Below are positions 16,793 to 25,323 of a DNA stretch of 64,000 bases, piece by piece. A model generated the notes under the pieces. That model had not been told where the DNA came from. It worked only from the letters and a program-made list of their open reading frames with translations, and did no database searches. The position numbers and the translations under genes are program-made. The stretch is taken from NCBI RefSeq assembly GCF_013002715.1, contig NZ_JABENB010000001.1, positions 1,550,001 through 1,614,000 of the forward strand, in the 5' to 3' direction. The stretch is from Flexivirga aerilata (lineage in GTDB: Bacteria; Actinomycetota; Actinomycetes; Actinomycetales; Dermatophilaceae). Numbering within the stretch: the stretch's first letter is position 1; every line of letters begins with the position of its first letter.

Positions 16793-18313
16793 TCAGCCGA
16801 CGAGGAAGACGCGCTCCTCGATGCCGCTCGACCCGGAGGGAAACACCCCGGCCCGCGCGGACGTCTGGATTTCGTTGTCGCCGTAGACGACTCGGGCCCG
16901 CACGCTGTGCTGACCGGGCCAACTGCTCTGCCACGCGTAGTACCACTGCCGCCAGTAGTCGACGTTGACGTCCGGGCCGAGGGTCGCGGCCGTCCATGGG
17001 CCGCCGTCGATGCTGACCTGCACGCCCACGACACCGCGCCGTTGCGCCCACGCGGTCCCGCCGATGAGCACGCGCCCCGGCTTGACCGTGGCCAGACCGG
17101 CCGGAACATCAATGCGCGCAGTCGGTTTGATCTCGCCGTCGGTCGTCCAGCCGCGCTTGGTCCAGTAGGCCTTGCGGTCGGCATAGGTGGTGACGGTCAG
17201 CCTGGTGACCCATTTGGTGCAGCCGAGCATCCCGTAGAGGCCGGGAGTGATGAGGCGAGCCGGGAAACCGTGCTCACGGGGGAGCGGCGCGCCGTTCATC
17301 CCGATGGCGAGCATCGCTCCGCGGTCGTCGGTCATCGCGCCGAGCGGGGTGCTGATGGTGAAGCCGTTGAAGGAGGTGCTCAGCACCTGCAGATCCGGCC
17401 GGTCCGGGTTCTTCACCCGGGCCTCGGCGAGCAGATCCTTGAGCAGGACGCCGCGCCAGGTGGCACCACCGGCATACTTGCCGCCGACCTCGTTGCTCAC
17501 GCAGGTGATGGTGATGTTGCGCTCGGTGAGGGGCCGGCGCAGAAGCTCCGAAAAGCTTATGGTGTAAGGGTTTTCGACGTCGCCATCGATGGTCAGCTTC
17601 CAGTCGGAAGCGCTGAGGTTGGGCACCGACAGCTCGGTGTCGACACGGTAGAACGACGAGTTGGGAGTGCGCAGCGGCGTGACGCCGGGCACGGTCTCGT
17701 CGAGCCCGGCCGGCAGGGCGGGAGCCGCCGGATCGGCGGCGGGCAGTTTCACGTCGATGGCGGAGCGGGAGTCGGTGATCGCCCGGCCGCTGGCGACGCC
17801 GAGCGCGGCCAGGGCCGCGGTGCCCCCGGCCGCAGCGACGAAGGTGCGGCGGCTCGCCCCCTGCGGCCCCGGCGACGGCGCGGCCAGCCGGAGCAGCACG
17901 AACAACGCCGCGATCGACACGGCACCGGCGCACACCGTCGGCACCAGGTCGCTCGCCGCCGCGAAAGGCCTTGTCAGCACGGCATATCCGGCGACGACGA
18001 GCATGGCGACCTGCACGGCGGCTCCGAGCCACGGGCGCGATCGGGCGAGCAGACCGGAGGCGGCAGCCACCACCAGGACGGCCACGACCACCGACGCCAG
18101 CAGCACCGGCTTGTCGTTGCTGCCGAAGGTGCGGATCGCCCAGTCCTTGAGCGAGGTCGGCGTGCGATCGATCACCGCGGAGCCGACCGCGAGCACCGGC
18201 GAGGTGGCCGGGTTGCGCAGCGCCCCGACGAGCTGGCCCGCGGCGAGTCCGACGCCGACCGACAGCAGGCCGATCAGGGCGGCACGGATCCGGGACAGTC
18301 GCTCGTCGGTCAT
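16793..18313 (-). CDS. Membrane-anchored molybdopterin-dependent oxidoreductase (sulfite oxidase family)
   Basis: 506 residues. About four membrane helices (residues 10-150) are followed by SRRTFVAAAGGTAALAALG, a twin-arginine-like segment, then the MoCo domain with the cofactor cysteine in ITCVSNEVGGKYAGG near 278 and GFPARLITPGLYGMLGCTKW near 365, and the dimerisation domain to the end. It would act outside the membrane on a small oxidised or reduced sulphur or protein substrate. A SigK-like promoter at 18321-18347 suggests it belongs to the SigK regulon. Its 3' end faces the fasciclin promoter region. Confidence 0.87.
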   Translation of the reverse strand: MTDERLSRIRAALIGLLSVGVGLAAGQLVGALRNPATSPVLAVGSAVIDRTPTSLKDWAIRTFGSNDKPVLLASVVVAVLVVAAASGLLARSRPWLGAAVQVAMLVVAGYAVLTRPFAAASDLVPTVCAGAVSIAALFVLLRLAAPSPGPQGASRRTFVAAAGGTAALAALGVASGRAITDSRSAIDVKLPAADPAAPALPAGLDETVPGVTPLRTPNSSFYRVDTELSVPNLSASDWKLTIDGDVENPYTISFSELLRRPLTERNITITCVSNEVGGKYAGGATWRGVLLKDLLAEARVKNPDRPDLQVLSTSFNGFTISTPLGAMTDDRGAMLAIGMNGAPLPREHGFPARLITPGLYGMLGCTKWVTRLTVTTYADRKAYWTKRGWTTDGEIKPTARIDVPAGLATVKPGRVLIGGTAWAQRRGVVGVQVSIDGGPWTAATLGPDVNVDYWRQWYYAWQSSWPGQHSVRARVVYGDNEIQTSARAGVFPSGSSGIEERVFLVG

Positions 18314-18320
18314 GCACGTG

Positions 18321-18347
18321 GTTCGACGCGCGACCGCCCGCGGATGG
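18321..18347 (-). promoter_or_regulatory. SigK-like promoter of the molybdopterin oxidoreductase
   Basis: On the minus strand CCATCC (18342-18347) and TCGAAC (18321-18326) are separated by 15 bases, the same spacing as the promoter at 16734. The -10 keeps the CGAA core but differs at both ends from CCGAAT. The ATG at 18313 is only 8 bases past the -10, so the transcript would be nearly leaderless. Confidence 0.55.
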
Positions 18348-18359
18348 GTGCGCGGGTGG

Positions 18360-18980
18360 CTACGGCCGCTCGTCGAGCACGCCCAGGCCCAGCTCGCGCA
18401 GCGTGGTGTTCGCCATCTCGCGATGCCCGACCGCGTTGGGGTGCGTGTGGTCGTCCATCCAGGCGGTGGGCGCCGCCGCGCCGAAATGGTCCAGCCAGTG
18501 CCGCTCGTGGTCGATCAGGGTCGAGCCCTCGGCCGCGGCGACCGCGCGCACGACCTCGGCGTATGACGGGAGCCACTCACGCCGGGCCGCGGGTGCGTCC
18601 GGCATGACCGGCACCGGCGTGTGCAGCACGACCCGGGCACCCAGCGCCGTCGAACGCCGCGCGATGTCGGTGAGCTCGTCGCGGAACGATGCCAAGCCGG
18701 CCTCACCGTCGAGCGCATCGTTGGTGCCGAGTGCGATGCTGACGACCGTCGGCGCGAACCTGCCCACCAAATGGTCGAATTCGGCGTTCACCTCTGCCGC
18801 GGTCCAGCCGGACACGCCCGAGTTGATCACGATGTCCATCAGACGGTCGAGCTCCCAGCGGACGCGTTCGTGGATCAGCTCCACCCACGAGCGAGCTCCG
18901 TGGGTGTGGAACACGCCCTGGGTGATGCTGTCGCCGGCAAAGACCCAGGTCGCCCGCTGCGGCAGGCCGCCGAGAGTCAT
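18360..18980 (-). CDS. SGNH/GDSL-family lipase or esterase
   Basis: 206 residues. The SGNH blocks are all present: WVFAGDSITQG (catalytic Ser near 16), INSGVSGWTAAEV (Gly), SIALGTNDALDG (Asn), and DDHTHPNAVGHREMA (Asp and His near 185). No signal peptide is seen, so it is probably cytoplasmic and acts on an ester such as a carbohydrate acetate or a lipid. ATG 18980 leaves 7 bases to the glutathione peroxidase stop; an ATG at 19022 would overlap that gene and is rejected. Confidence 0.87.
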   Translation of the reverse strand: MTLGGLPQRATWVFAGDSITQGVFHTHGARSWVELIHERVRWELDRLMDIVINSGVSGWTAAEVNAEFDHLVGRFAPTVVSIALGTNDALDGEAGLASFRDELTDIARRSTALGARVVLHTPVPVMPDAPAARREWLPSYAEVVRAVAAAEGSTLIDHERHWLDHFGAAAPTAWMDDHTHPNAVGHREMANTTLRELGLGVLDERP

Positions 18981-18987
18981 CGCGTGC

Positions 18988-19476
18988 TCAGCCGAGGGCC
19001 GACTGCACCGCGCCGACCACACGCTCGTCGTCCGGGGTCACCGTCGGGCTGAAACGCCGCAGCACCGTGCCGTCGGCGGAGATCACGAACTTCTCGAAGT
19101 TCCACTGGATGTCGCCGGTCTTACCGCTCTCGTCCGTGGTCTGGGTCAGCTCGGCGTAGATCGGGTGCCGGTCGTCGCCGTTCACGTCGATCTTCTCGGT
19201 CATCGGGAACGTCACGCCATACGTCGCGCTGCAGAACTGCTCGATCTCCTCGGAGCTGCCGGGCTCCTGACCGCCGAACTGGTTGCACGGCAGGCCGACC
19301 ACCGTGAAGCCCTGTGCTTCGTAGTCCTTCTGCAGTTGCTCCAGCGCAGTGTACTGCGGGGTGAGGCCGCACTTGCTGGCGACGTTGACCAGCAGCGCGG
19401 GCCTGCCCCCGGTGATCTCGCCGAGGGTGGACGCGGTGCCGTCGAGGCGGGCGATGGAAATGTCGAGGATGCTCAT
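18988..19476 (-). CDS. Glutathione peroxidase family thiol peroxidase
   Basis: 162 residues, full length. The catalytic tetrad is visible: NVASKCGLTPQY (Cys 36), QFGGQEPGSSEE (Gln), and IQWNFEKFVIS (Trp, Asn). Selenocysteine is replaced by Cys. Actinobacteria lack glutathione, so thioredoxin is the likely reductant for hydroperoxides. ATG 19476 (MSILDIS) is chosen; an upstream in-frame start at 19521 would lengthen the protein beyond the family. It probably forms an operon with the SGNH hydrolase. Confidence 0.9.
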   Translation of the reverse strand: MSILDISIARLDGTASTLGEITGGRPALLVNVASKCGLTPQYTALEQLQKDYEAQGFTVVGLPCNQFGGQEPGSSEEIEQFCSATYGVTFPMTEKIDVNGDDRHPIYAELTQTTDESGKTGDIQWNFEKFVISADGTVLRRFSPTVTPDDERVVGAVQSALG

Positions 19477-19537
19477 ACCTGCCAATGTATGTCGCCACCG
19501 GGCCACGACCCGCCGGGGCACTACTAGCGTGGGTCAC

Positions 19538-20065
19538 ATGCGAGCACGTGAGCTGGCCAAACCCTTCCCGACCGTCACGCTGGAGACCGACGCGCTCGTC
19601 GCCGCGGCCACGATGGGCGAGCGCGACCTGCCCGGGCTCGTCGTGCTGGACAAGGACGGCCGGCCGTTCACCGTGGTGCCCGCATCGCAGGTGCTGCGGT
19701 TCGTCATACCCGGTTATGTGCAGGACGACCCGCACCTGGCCAGGGTGTATGACGAGGAGGCCGCCGACCGCTTCTGCCAGAAGCTCGCCGCGGTCACGAT
19801 CGGTGACATCGTCGGCACCAAACGCCCGGACGACTACGACCACCTGCCGGTCGTCGACGCGGACGCCAAGCTCATCGAGGTCGCCGCGGTCATGGCGCGC
19901 AACCGCAGCCCGCTCGCCCTGGTCACCGAGGGGGACAAGCCGCTCGGCGTGATCCGCATCGGCGCGCTGCTCGGGCAGTTGCTGCCCACCTCCGCCGACC
20001 GGGTGCCCGACCCGCTGCCGGACTACCCGGCGTCCTCGCCCGATGCCGGCTCCGGCCCCGCATGA
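19538..20065 (+). CDS. CBS-domain protein
   Basis: 175 residues with two CBS motifs: one at about 5-60 (FPTVTLETDALVAAATMGER; GLVVLDKDGRPFTVV) and one at about 95-155 (YDHLPVVDADAKLIEVAAVM; RNRSPLALVTEGDKPLGVI). CBS pairs bind adenine nucleotides and act as regulatory modules. Its last codons overlap the ion transporter start (ATGA), so it probably regulates that transporter or is made with it. The start ATG 19538 has no strong ribosome site. Confidence 0.85.
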   Translation: MRARELAKPFPTVTLETDALVAAATMGERDLPGLVVLDKDGRPFTVVPASQVLRFVIPGYVQDDPHLARVYDEEAADRFCQKLAAVTIGDIVGTKRPDDYDHLPVVDADAKLIEVAAVMARNRSPLALVTEGDKPLGVIRIGALLGQLLPTSADRVPDPLPDYPASSPDAGSGPA

Positions 20066-21351
20066 TCACCGCGCTCGCGGTCGTCGCCTTCCTGGCGGCG
20101 TACATCCTCATTGCCACCGAGCGCATCCACCGCGTCGCCGCAGCCTTCTGGGGCGCGGCCGTGATGGTGGTGCTCGGGCAGGTCACCAGCGAGTCGGCCT
20201 TCTTCAGCGAAGAGACCGGCATCGAGTGGAACGTCATCTTCCTGTTGCTCGGCATGATGATCCTGGTCGGCGTCATCAAGCAGACCGGCGCCTTCGAGTT
20301 TCTCGCGATCTGGTCCGCAAAACGCGCACGGGGCAAGCCTTTTCGGGTGATGGTCATGCTCGTCGTCATCACCGCGGTGGCGTCGGCGCTGCTCGACAAC
20401 GTCACCACGGTGCTGCTCATCGCGCCGGTCACCCTGCTGGTCTGCGACCGCATCGGCGCCCCGGCGATCCCGTTCCTGATCAGCGAGGCGATGGCGTCCA
20501 ACATCGGCGGCGCCGGCACTCTGATCGGTGACCCGCCCAACATCATCATCGCCAGCCGGGCGGGCCTGTCGTTCAACGACTTCCTCGCGCACATGCTCCC
20601 GGTGGTCGTGCTGCTCATGGTCGTCTTCATCGGGTTGATGAAGCTGATGTTCGGCAAGCAGCTGGTGTATGACGCCGAGCGCGCCGCCGACCTGATGCGG
20701 CTGTCGGAGAAGGACGCGATCCACGACCCGCGGCTGCTGATCTCCTCAGGCGTGATCCTCGCCGGGGTGATGGTCGGCTTCGTCACCCACTCGATCACCG
20801 GCCTCGACCCGTCCATGGTGGCGCTGCTGGGCGCCGGTGCGGCCGTTGCGGTTTCGCGGCTCGAGCCACGCGACTATCTCGCCGACGTGGAGTGGTCGAC
20901 GCTCGCCTTCTTCGCCGGGCTCTTCGTCATGGTCGGCGGCCTCGTGCACACCGGGATCATCGCCGACATGGGCGACTGGCTCACCGCTCGGCTCGGCACC
21001 AACTGGCTGCTCGGCTCGACCGTGCTGATCTGGATCTCCGGTGCTCTCTCGGCGATCGTCGACAACATCCCGTATGTCGCGACGATCAGCCCGCTCGTCG
21101 CCGACCTCACCCATGGGACGAGCGGCGCCGGCCCCGAATCCCTCTGGTGGGCCTTGGCACTCGGCGCCGACCTCGGCGGCAACGCCACAGCGGTCGGGGC
21201 GTCCGCCAACGTCGTCGTGATCGGCATCGCCGCCCGCAACGGCCACCGCATCTCGTTCTGGACCTTCACCAAATACGGCCTCGTCGTCGCCTCGGTGACC
21301 ATCGCCGTCGCGTGGGCCTACGTCGCCCTGCGCTACTTTGCCCTCGCATGA
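20062..21351 (+). CDS. ArsB/NhaD (SLC13-like) ion transporter
   Basis: 429 residues, 11-12 membrane segments. Features include EWNVIFLLLGMMILVGVIKQ near 55, SALLDNVTTVLLIAPVT near 108, ASNIGGAGTLIGDPPNII near 148, and at the C-terminal half SAIVDNIPYVATISP and LGADLGGNATAVGASANV. The two-fold DN(V/I)T/P and GGN/GDPPN motifs are those of the ion-transporter superfamily (arsenite/antimonite, Na+/H+ NhaD, citrate). The ion is not determined. It overlaps the CBS gene by 4 bases. Confidence 0.85.
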   Translation: MITALAVVAFLAAYILIATERIHRVAAAFWGAAVMVVLGQVTSESAFFSEETGIEWNVIFLLLGMMILVGVIKQTGAFEFLAIWSAKRARGKPFRVMVMLVVITAVASALLDNVTTVLLIAPVTLLVCDRIGAPAIPFLISEAMASNIGGAGTLIGDPPNIIIASRAGLSFNDFLAHMLPVVVLLMVVFIGLMKLMFGKQLVYDAERAADLMRLSEKDAIHDPRLLISSGVILAGVMVGFVTHSITGLDPSMVALLGAGAAVAVSRLEPRDYLADVEWSTLAFFAGLFVMVGGLVHTGIIADMGDWLTARLGTNWLLGSTVLIWISGALSAIVDNIPYVATISPLVADLTHGTSGAGPESLWWALALGADLGGNATAVGASANVVVIGIAARNGHRISFWTFTKYGLVVASVTIAVAWAYVALRYFALA

Positions 21352-21354
21352 GTC

Positions 21355-21433
21355 GCTCGCGCTCTACCTGGAGAACTCCCAGGGCTTCGAGGCCGAGATC
21401 GCGGTGGCCGATCCGCCCGGCCGCACACCCTGA
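21355..21433 (+). other. Possible gene remnant (about 26 codons)
   Basis: Right after the transporter stop, one frame reads ESLALYLENSQGFEAEIAVA and then DPPGRTP before a TGA at 21431-21433, with good actinobacterial codon usage but no start. It looks like the tail of a lost or truncated gene. No homology can be claimed. Confidence 0.25.
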
Positions 21434-21442
21434 CAGCCGCAC

Positions 21443-21510
21443 ACTCTGACGGTCCGATTCACGTTTGACGGTCGAATTCGACCGTCAAACGTGAATGCGG
21501 CCGTCAGAGT
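21443..21510. repeat. Nested palindrome D (REP-like element)
   Basis: Outer arms ACTCTGACGG (21443-21452) and CCGTCAGAGT (21501-21510) enclose a perfect 40-base palindrome (21457-21496) whose half is ATTCACGTTTGACGGTCGAA. It shares the GACGG/CCGTC cores and nested layout of elements A-C at 43963, 45071 and 58861. The exporter gene ends inside it: its last codons (Ile-His-Val-stop) come from the palindrome. Bidirectional termination is likely. Confidence 0.75.
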
Positions 21511-23056
21511 CGGCCGGCGCATCGTCGTCCGCGTCGCCCGCTGCAGCGCCCGCCGTCCGGCTCGCTGTCTGGTCGGCCGCGCCGCGACGGGGGCGGATCA
21601 GCACGGCGGCGAGCAGCCCGCCGACCAGTCCGAGCACGCCCGAGATGAGCGCCGTCAGCCGCAGGCCGTCGACCGCGGCCAGGTGGATGGTGTGGTCGGC
21701 GGCCTGACGCGCGGCGGCCGGCACCTGTGCGAGCACCCGGCCCGACTGGCCGCCGGCCACGGCGTCACCGGCTCGCGACGCGTCGGGCACGGAGTGGGCC
21801 GACAGCACCGAGGTGATGCGCGCGGCGAAGACCGTGCCCAGCGCCGCGATGCCGAGCGCGAAGCCGAGCTGGCGCGCGGTGTTGACCGCGCCCGCCGCCA
21901 TACCGCCCCGGTGCATCGGCACCGCGGACATCGCGGTCGAGCTGAGCGTCGGCGCCGCGAGCCCGACCCCGATGCCGGCGACCACCAGGCCGGGCACCAG
22001 CGCCACCCAGGTCGCGTCCGCGCCGTTGAGCAGCCAGGCGACGAGCAGGCCGCCGACGCCGGTGAGCGCGATGCCGAAGCCGACCGCCATCCAGTTGCGG
22101 CCGCCGTGCATCAGCCGGCCCACGCTCGCACTCGTCGCAAAGGACGCCGCCGCAAGCGGCAGGGAGGCCAGCCCGGCCTCCACCGGTGACATGCCGCGCA
22201 CCGACTGCATCCAGATCGACGCGTAGGTCAGGTAGGCGAAAGCGCCTGCGGTCAGGACAAATCCGGCGATCAGCGAGCCGACGAACGGTCCGTTGCGCAG
22301 CAGCCCGAGATCGAACATCGGATGCCGCAACCTGGCCTGCGCGACGACGAAACCGAGCAGTGCGAGCCCGGAGAGCACGAACGATCCGATCACCACAGGG
22401 TCACCCCAGCCGTCCTCGTTGGCCCGGATCAGCGCATAGGTCAGCGCGCCCGCGAAGACCGTGAAGGTCGTCATCCCGACGAAGTCGAGCGGGGTGTGGT
22501 GGCGTTCGTCGCGCGGGAGCACCACGAAGCAGAGCACGATCGCCGCGATCGCGAAGGGCAGGTTGACGAAGAAGATCCACCGCCACGACAGGTGCTCGGT
22601 GAGCAGGCCGCCCGCGATCGGGCCGACCGCGGCGGCGGCGCCGGACACCGCACCCCAGATGCCGTATGCCGTGCCCCGGTCGCGGCCGTGATAGCTGCTG
22701 TTGAGCAACGCGAACGTGGTGGCGAACATCGCGGCGGCACCGACTCCCTGCACGCCGCGCGAGACGATCAGCACGGTGTCGCTGCCGGCCAGACCGCTCG
22801 CTGCCGACGCGAGCGCGAAGAGGGCGAGACCCACGACATACGTCGCGCGGTGACCCAGCCGGTCGGCCAGCGAGCCGATGCCGAGCAGCAGCGCGGCGAG
22901 CACCAGCGCGTAGATGTCGACCACCCATTGCAGGGAGGTGAACGTGGTGTGCAGGCCGGCGGCCATGTCCGGCAGCGCGACGTTCACGATCGTGACGTCG
23001 ACGAGGAGCATGAGCGTGCCGGTGCAGATCGTGACCAGGGGAAGCCACTTGCGCAT
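21485..23056 (-). CDS. MFS drug exporter, DHA2 (14-TM) family
   Basis: 523 residues, 14 predicted membrane segments. TM1 shows LMLLVDVTIVNVALPDMA, motif A is GSLADRLGHRATYV near 60, and the QWVVDIYALVLAAL helix is typical of EmrB/QacA proteins. It would export drugs or a metabolite using the proton gradient. It is divergent from an Lrp-type regulator, a common pairing for self-regulated exporters. The C-terminus is charged (DADDDAPADSDG) and ends in the palindrome. Confidence 0.9.
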   Translation of the reverse strand: MRKWLPLVTICTGTLMLLVDVTIVNVALPDMAAGLHTTFTSLQWVVDIYALVLAALLLGIGSLADRLGHRATYVVGLALFALASAASGLAGSDTVLIVSRGVQGVGAAAMFATTFALLNSSYHGRDRGTAYGIWGAVSGAAAAVGPIAGGLLTEHLSWRWIFFVNLPFAIAAIVLCFVVLPRDERHHTPLDFVGMTTFTVFAGALTYALIRANEDGWGDPVVIGSFVLSGLALLGFVVAQARLRHPMFDLGLLRNGPFVGSLIAGFVLTAGAFAYLTYASIWMQSVRGMSPVEAGLASLPLAAASFATSASVGRLMHGGRNWMAVGFGIALTGVGGLLVAWLLNGADATWVALVPGLVVAGIGVGLAAPTLSSTAMSAVPMHRGGMAAGAVNTARQLGFALGIAALGTVFAARITSVLSAHSVPDASRAGDAVAGGQSGRVLAQVPAAARQAADHTIHLAAVDGLRLTALISGVLGLVGGLLAAVLIRPRRGAADQTASRTAGAAAGDADDDAPADSDGRIHV

Positions 23057-23210
23057 GACGGATCACACCTTCAAGAGGGGGAGAAGTAACTGGCTGCATC
23101 GGTATGACGATCGGCGACGCTGCGCATCGACATCCGAAGCGAACGCGCCCAGTCTGGCGCTCGGCTATGACAGCTTCCAACCCGCAGGCGGCGAGGCGTA
23201 GATTTCCGCC

Positions 23211-24208
23211 ATGACTGCGATGTCATCCGACAGATCCGCCATCGCCGACGATCTCGACACCAGGATCACCCACAGCCTGCAGGTGTCGCCGCGCGTGCCG
23301 TTCGCGCTGATCGGCGGCGTGCTGGGCGTGTCGGAGCAGACGGTCGCGCGTCGCTACCGGCGGCTGCGCGAGGCCGGGGCCGTGCGGGTGGTGGGCCTGG
23401 TTGATCCGTCCGCGTTCGGCCAGCAGAACTGGAGCCTGCGCCTCGCCTGCCGCCCGGACGCCTCCGAACAGATCGCCAGGGCGCTCGCCCGCCGCGACGA
23501 CGTGCACTGGGTCGCGCTGCTCTCCGGCGGCACCGAGGTGGTGTGCGTCCTCCGGGCGCGGAGCGCGCAGGAGCGCGACCACCTGTTGTTGCGCCAGCTG
23601 CCCCGCACCGCGCAGATCGACTCCATCACCGCGTATGGCGTGCTGCACGTCTTCCGCGGCGGGACGATCCGGGACTGGCGGGTCGGCGGCAGCCTGCTGA
23701 CCCCCGAGCAGGAGGCGGCGCTGCTCGCGTCGGCCATCGTGCGCGACGGTCGCACCGCGTCGCTCACCCCGGCCGACGAGCCGATGCTGCGCGAGCTGCT
23801 GCGGGACGGCCGGGCGACCTATGCCGCGCTGCGCGACACCGTGGCCGACGGCCGGAGCGACGCGCAGCTGCGCCGGCGGATCGAAGAGCTCACCGCCGCC
23901 GGGGTGCTGACCTCGACGTCGACGTGGACGACGCACAGTTCGGCCGGCCGGTGCGTGCCTACCTGTCGCTCACGGTCACCCCGGCGCAGCTGCAGGCGGT
24001 CGGCGACGCGATGTCCGATCACAACGCCGTGCGCTATGCCGCGGCAGTCACCGGACCGGCGAGCATCGTTGCCAACACTGCGTTTGCGAGCGTGGACGAC
24101 CTCTACCGGTTCGTCGCCGAGGATCTCGGCCGGCTGGACGGTGTCGCACAGGTGCAGGTGCTGCCGATCAGCAAGGCGATCAAGCAGGGCGGCAGCGTGC
24201 GCGAGTAG
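23211..24208 (+). pseudogene. Two-part Lrp/AsnC regulator with a frameshift
   Basis: From ATG 23211 (or 23220) an AsnC-type helix-turn-helix (VPFALIGGVLGVSEQTVARR) and a first ligand domain read well to TAAGVL near 23910. The frame then derails; the proper continuation (DLDVDVDDAQFGRPVRAYLS, then a second Lrp effector domain ending KQGGSVRE) is one frame over, to a TAG at 24206. Total length 998 is one base short of whole codons; restoring a G (GTGCTGGACC for GTGCTGACC) heals it. Probably a sequencing error or recent mutation. It would regulate the divergent exporter. Confidence 0.75.
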
Positions 24209-24219
24209 AGCGGGCAGGC

Positions 24220-24927
24220 TCAGACGGCGCGGCCGACGAGATGACCCACGCCATACGTGATGGCCATCGCGACCACCCCGCCGAGCACGTTGCGGATGAT
24301 CGCCGGCCGGCTCGGGGCCTGGCCGAGCCGTGCGCTCACCGCGCCGGTGACGATCAGCGCCACGATGACGGCGGCGAAGCAGATCGGCACCCGCAGGCTG
24401 GGGGAGGGCAGCAGGATCGCGACCAGCGGGATGAGCGCGCCGAGCGTGAACGACAGGAACGACGCTCCGGCCGCCTCCCACGGGTTGGTGAGTTCGTCGG
24501 GGTCGATCCCGAGCTCCGCCTCGGCGTGCGCGCCGAGCGCGTCGTGCGCGGTCAGCTGCACCGCGACCTGGCGCGCGAGGTCCCTGTCGAGGCCCTTGGC
24601 CTGGTAGATCTCGGTGAGCTCGTCGAGTTCTTCCTCGGGCAGCTCGCGCAGCTCGTACTTCTCCTTGCGCAGCATCGCCCGCTCGCTGTCGCGCTGAGTG
24701 CTGACCGAGACGTATTCGCCTGCGGCCATTGACAATGCGCCGGCGACGAGGCCGGCGATGCCGGCGATCGCGATGCTGTTGCGATCGGTGGTCGCGCCCG
24801 CGACGCCGGCCACGATGCCGGCGACGCTCACGACGCCGTCGTTGGCGCCGAGCACGCCGGCGCGCAGCCAGTTGAGCCGGCCGGAGAGCGCATCGTCGTG
24901 TGGCTCCCCGGCATGGGCCGCGGTCAC
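24220..24927 (-). CDS. VIT1/CCC1-family iron/manganese transporter
   Basis: 235 residues. The N-terminal GVLGANDGVVSVAGIVAGVA near 26 and AGALSMAAGEYVSVSTQRDS near 62 are the family signatures; an acidic cytoplasmic helix (LRELPEEELDELTEIYQAKG) lies between helices 2 and 3; three membrane segments follow. Bacterial members move Fe2+ or Mn2+ out of the cytoplasm. The start overlaps the pterin dehydratase stop as ATGA. Confidence 0.88.
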   Translation of the reverse strand: MTAAHAGEPHDDALSGRLNWLRAGVLGANDGVVSVAGIVAGVAGATTDRNSIAIAGIAGLVAGALSMAAGEYVSVSTQRDSERAMLRKEKYELRELPEEELDELTEIYQAKGLDRDLARQVAVQLTAHDALGAHAEAELGIDPDELTNPWEAAGASFLSFTLGALIPLVAILLPSPSLRVPICFAAVIVALIVTGAVSARLGQAPSRPAIIRNVLGGVVAMAITYGVGHLVGRAV

Positions 24928-25232
24928 CGGGTCACCTCGGCACCGACCTGCGCCGCCGCCTCGGCGATGCGGTGCGCGAGCTCGATGTCGAGCTGGGTGA
25001 TGCCGTGCTCGCTGTGCGTCGACAGGGTCCAGTCGATGTGAGTGTAGGAGACGGCGAAGTCGGGGTGATGGTTCATCTGCTCCGCGTCGTCCGCGACCCG
25101 CGAGATGAGGTCGACCACGCCGGGGAATGTCGTTGTGTCATATGACGATCGGAGCGTGTCACCGGCACGCGACCAGCCCGGCAGGTCACGCAACTGTCGC
25201 TCGATCTCCTCGTCGGTCAGCAAGCGGCTCAT
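24924..25232 (-). CDS. Pterin-4a-carbinolamine dehydratase
   Basis: 102 residues, the normal length. The signature QMNHHPDFAVSYTHIDWTLS (catalytic His-His near 57-58) and the Trp at LPGWSRAG are present. It dehydrates 4a-hydroxytetrahydrobiopterin and related pterins. The partner hydroxylase is not in the window. ATG 25232 is the start, with AGGAGA-like bases nearby but on the wrong side, so the ribosome site is weak. Confidence 0.9.
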   Translation of the reverse strand: MSRLLTDEEIERQLRDLPGWSRAGDTLRSSYDTTTFPGVVDLISRVADDAEQMNHHPDFAVSYTHIDWTLSTHSEHGITQLDIELAHRIAEAAAQVGAEVTR

Positions 25233-25323
25233 GAGGAGAGAGTGACCCTCGCCGGGCCCGCTGTCCACGAAGGCGAGGCTTGCCGCACCGACTCCTCGCG
25301 GCGCGTGTGCGAGGCTGACGGTC

